From assembly GCA_029778535.1 (NCBI GenBank), contig JAKOQB010000229.1, positions 1-64,000 on the forward strand: DNA of 64,000 bases, given 5' to 3'. A program made the position numbers and the translations under genes. Shown piece after piece: positions 61,866 to 64,000 of this stretch. Numbering within the stretch: the first letter of the stretch is position 1; every line of letters begins with the position of its first letter. The notes under the pieces are model-generated. The model was not told the DNA's origin and made no database searches. It saw nothing but the letters and a program-made list of their open reading frames with translations. The DNA is from Pseudomonadota bacterium (GTDB taxonomy: Bacteria; Pseudomonadota; Gammaproteobacteria; Burkholderiales; Burkholderiaceae_F).

Positions 61866-64000
61866 GCGAATTCTCCCGTCGGGCCCGCGCGCGCCGCTGA
61901 TGCCGGCGCGCGCCAGTGCGCAGGCGTCGGGGCGCGGGCGAGCCGCAGGAATTCGTCGGCGGTCATCGCCCTAGCGAACAGCCACCCTTGCTGCAGATTG
62001 CAGCCCTGCTCGGCCAGCCGCACCATCTGTCCGTGCGACTCGACGCCTTCGGCCACGACGGTCAGCCGCAGGCTGCGGCTCATCGCGATGATCGCCGCCA
62101 CGATGGCCGCGTTGTCCTGGCTCGATTCGAGGTCGCGCACGAACGAACGGTCGATCTTCAGCGTGTCGATCGGCAGGCGCTTCAGGTACGACAGCGACGA
62201 GTAACCGGTGCCGAAGTCGTCGATCGAGATCGACACGCCGATCTTCTTCAGCGCCCGCAGCAGCTGCTGCGCCGAGTCGAGGTTGTGCATCAGCACGGTC
62301 TCGGTCAGCTCCAGCTCGAGCAGCGCCGGTGCGATCCGGGTCGCGGCGAGGGCAGCCTCGACCGGCAGCACTAGGCTGGCGCGCTGCAGGTGCCGGCTCG
62401 ACACGTTGACCGACACCGGCAGCTCCGGCGCGCCGGTCGCACGCCAGGCGACGATCTGCCGGCACACCTCGCCGATCGCCCACTCGGTGATCGGCACGAT
62501 CAGCCCCGTTTCCTCGGCCACCGCGATGAACTCCGCCGGCGGCACGAGCTGCTCGTCGCGCCGCCAGCGCATCAGCGCCTCGGCGCCGACGATGCAGCCC
62601 GTCGCCACGTCGATCTTCGGCTGGTAGTGCAGCACCAGCTCCTGCCGCTCGAGCGCGCGGTGCAGCGCGGTCTCCAGCCGCCAGCGTTCGGCAGTCGCGG
62701 TGTTCATCGCGTCGTTGAACATCTGCCAGCCGTTGCGGCCGTTGTCCTTGACCGCGTACATCGCGATGTCGGCCTTGCGCACCAGGGTCTCGACATCGTC
62801 GCCGTCCTGCGGATACAGCGCCACCCCGATCGAAGCGGTCGCGAACACCTCGTGCCCGCCGCACGAAAACGGCGCGCGCAGCGATTCGAGCAGCCGCTGC
62901 GCCACGTGCGCCACCGCGTCGCCGTCGGCGAGATCCGTGAGCAGGACCGTGAACTCGTCGCCGCCCAGCCGTGCCACGCTGGTGCCGGCGGTGCCGCTGA
63001 AGACTGCCGCGACACCGGCGGCTTCGAGGCTCGCGCGCGCCACGGTGTCGGACTCGCGCACGGCGGTGTGCAGCCGCTTCGCCACCTCGCGTAGCAACTG
63101 GTCGCCGATCTGGTGGCCGAGCGTGTCGTTGATCTGCTTGAAGCGATCGACATCGATGAACAACACCGCTACCTGCGTGCCCTGCTGGCGTGCCCGTTCG
63201 AGGCTGGCGGCGAACTGGTCGCGGAAGAAGCGGCGATTGGGCAGCGCGGTCAGGCTGTCGTAGTTGGCGAGTTGCCGGATCTGGTCCTCGGCGTGCTTGC
63301 GCTCGGTGATGTCCTGCAGCACGCCGTGCATGGAAGTCGCGCGGCCGGCGTCGTTGCGGTCGACCTCGGCCTCGATGTGCACGATCCGCACCTGGCCGTT
63401 GGGCCGCACGAGCCGGCATTCGAACTGGACCGGGCCGCCGCGCTCCAGCGCGTCGCGCACGATCGACTGCACGCGCGGCCGGTCCTCGTCGTACACGCGC
63501 GTCCACACGAACCAGTCGGCGAGCCCCTCGTCCTGCCGCGCCAGCCCGGAGATCGCGAAGCATTCGTCCGAGACCCTGACCCAACGGCGGGCGAGATTCC
63601 ATTCCCAGCTGCCGAGCCGGGCGATCCGCTGCGCCTTGGTGAGCTTGGCCTGGCTCTCGGCGAGCGCGTCGCGCATGCGCGCCGAGCGCAGCATGTAGCG
63701 CAGCCGCTCCGACAGCAGCGTCCACTGGCTGTTGGTCTTGACGAAGAAATCGGTCGCGCCGGCCTCGTACGCGCGCGCAATCGAAAGTTCGTCGTCCAAT
63801 CCGGTCAGCATCAGCACCGGCACGTGCTCGCCGTCGGGCAGCCGGCGCAGCCGCTCGCAGGCGACGAAGCCGTCGACCTCCGGCATCAGCGCATCGAGCA
63901 CCACGACCTCGGGCCGGTGCAGCGCGTAGAGCTCCAGCGCGCGCGCGCCGCCATCGGCTTCGATCACCCGCCAGCCGCGTTCCGCCAGTGCGGAGGCGGT
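61862..64000 (-). CDS. Receiver-PAS-GGDEF-EAL protein, 3' part (window edge)
   Basis: At least 712 residues; the 5' end lies beyond 64000. In order: a receiver domain (phosphoacceptor Asp in VVVLDALMPEVDGF, Lys in DFFVKTNSQ), a PAS/PAC fold (about 125-245), a GGDEF domain with an intact VARLGGDEFTVLL and an EAL domain with VGAEALMRW, ELELTETVLMHN, DDFGTGYSSLSYLKRLPIDTLKID and VVAEGVES. Both catalytic motifs look complete, so cyclase and phosphodiesterase activity are possible. About 20 residues (ASLEAAGVAAVFSGTAGTS) are inserted just before the GGDEF strand. Confidence 0.93.
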   Translation of the reverse strand, partial: TASALAERGWRVIEADGGARALELYALHRPEVVVLDALMPEVDGFVACERLRRLPDGEHVPVLMLTGLDDELSIARAYEAGATDFFVKTNSQWTLLSERLRYMLRSARMRDALAESQAKLTKAQRIARLGSWEWNLARRWVRVSDECFAISGLARQDEGLADWFVWTRVYDEDRPRVQSIVRDALERGGPVQFECRLVRPNGQVRIVHIEAEVDRNDAGRATSMHGVLQDITERKHAEDQIRQLANYDSLTALPNRRFFRDQFAASLERARQQGTQVAVLFIDVDRFKQINDTLGHQIGDQLLREVAKRLHTAVRESDTVARASLEAAGVAAVFSGTAGTSVARLGGDEFTVLLTDLADGDAVAHVAQRLLESLRAPFSCGGHEVFATASIGVALYPQDGDDVETLVRKADIAMYAVKDNGRNGWQMFNDAMNTATAERWRLETALHRALERQELVLHYQPKIDVATGCIVGAEALMRWRRDEQLVPPAEFIAVAEETGLIVPITEWAIGEVCRQIVAWRATGAPELPVSVNVSSRHLQRASLVLPVEAALAATRIAPALLELELTETVLMHNLDSAQQLLRALKKIGVSISIDDFGTGYSSLSYLKRLPIDTLKIDRSFVRDLESSQDNAAIVAAIIAMSRSLRLTVVAEGVESHGQMVRLAEQGCNLQQGWLFARAMTADEFLRLARAPTPAHWRAPASAARAGPTGEFA

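Overview
The window is high-GC chromosomal DNA from a betaproteobacterium, most likely of the order Burkholderiales. That call rests on gene order: nrdA-ampD-pilRS, then ffh-proS-rppH-proB-obgE-rpmA-rplU-ispB, tRNA-Pro, pilBCD-coaE-zapD-yacG, argJ-secA, lpxC, and a complete dcw (division and cell wall) cluster. A bacterial class A RNase P RNA, meso-diaminopimelate-type MurE and LPS synthesis (LpxC) agree with a Gram-negative cell. The species cannot be named from sequence alone.

Layout. 1-6430 (minus strand): the 5' part of nrdA with a tandem NrdR operator, ampD, the pilus two-component pair pilR/pilS, a small zinc-ribbon membrane protein and a CcsA/YpjD-like membrane protein. 6477-16431: SRP protein Ffh, a lytic transglycosylase, ProS, RppH, ProB, ObgE, ribosomal proteins L27 and L21, polyprenyl diphosphate synthase, tRNA-Pro(CGG) and a CorC/HlyC-family protein. 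16590-22130 (plus): type IV pilus assembly genes pilB, pilC and pilD, then coaE, zapD and yacG. 22142-30848: a Nudix-ThiE fusion, a DUF815 ATPase, ArgJ, SecA, an M23 peptidase, DciA, a small membrane protein and LpxC. 30956-49564: a DUF2189 membrane protein, then the dcw cluster read on the minus strand from mraZ to ftsZ. 49864-53031: rnpB, a HiPIP, a TPR-HD-GYP protein and a tiny glycine-rich peptide gene with its own terminator. 53053-58006: a chemotaxis cluster with several lesions. 58203-64000: a kinase/regulator pair and two cyclic-di-GMP enzymes, the last cut by the window edge.

Most of the window is conserved housekeeping. The dcw genes overlap at stop/start codons almost throughout, which fits one long translationally coupled operon controlled from a three-box MraZ operator. 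The accessory part lies after 49.8 kb. There a 35-residue peptide ending in a Gly-Gly motif sits divergently next to a TPR-HD-GYP cyclic-di-GMP phosphodiesterase; a peptide-sensing pair is a hypothesis worth testing. The neighbouring che cluster has a frameshift in cheR, a frameshift and C-terminal loss in cheA, a cheB without its phosphoacceptor receiver, and no cheD or receptor gene.

Several families of intergenic repeats are dispersed through the window: GTGATCC heptads at three loci, GTTAC hairpins at two loci, a CACAGAG hairpin between murD and mraY, and a 21-bp tandem repeat upstream of lpxC. They occupy gaps between essential genes and in two cases supply the stop codon of the adjacent gene.
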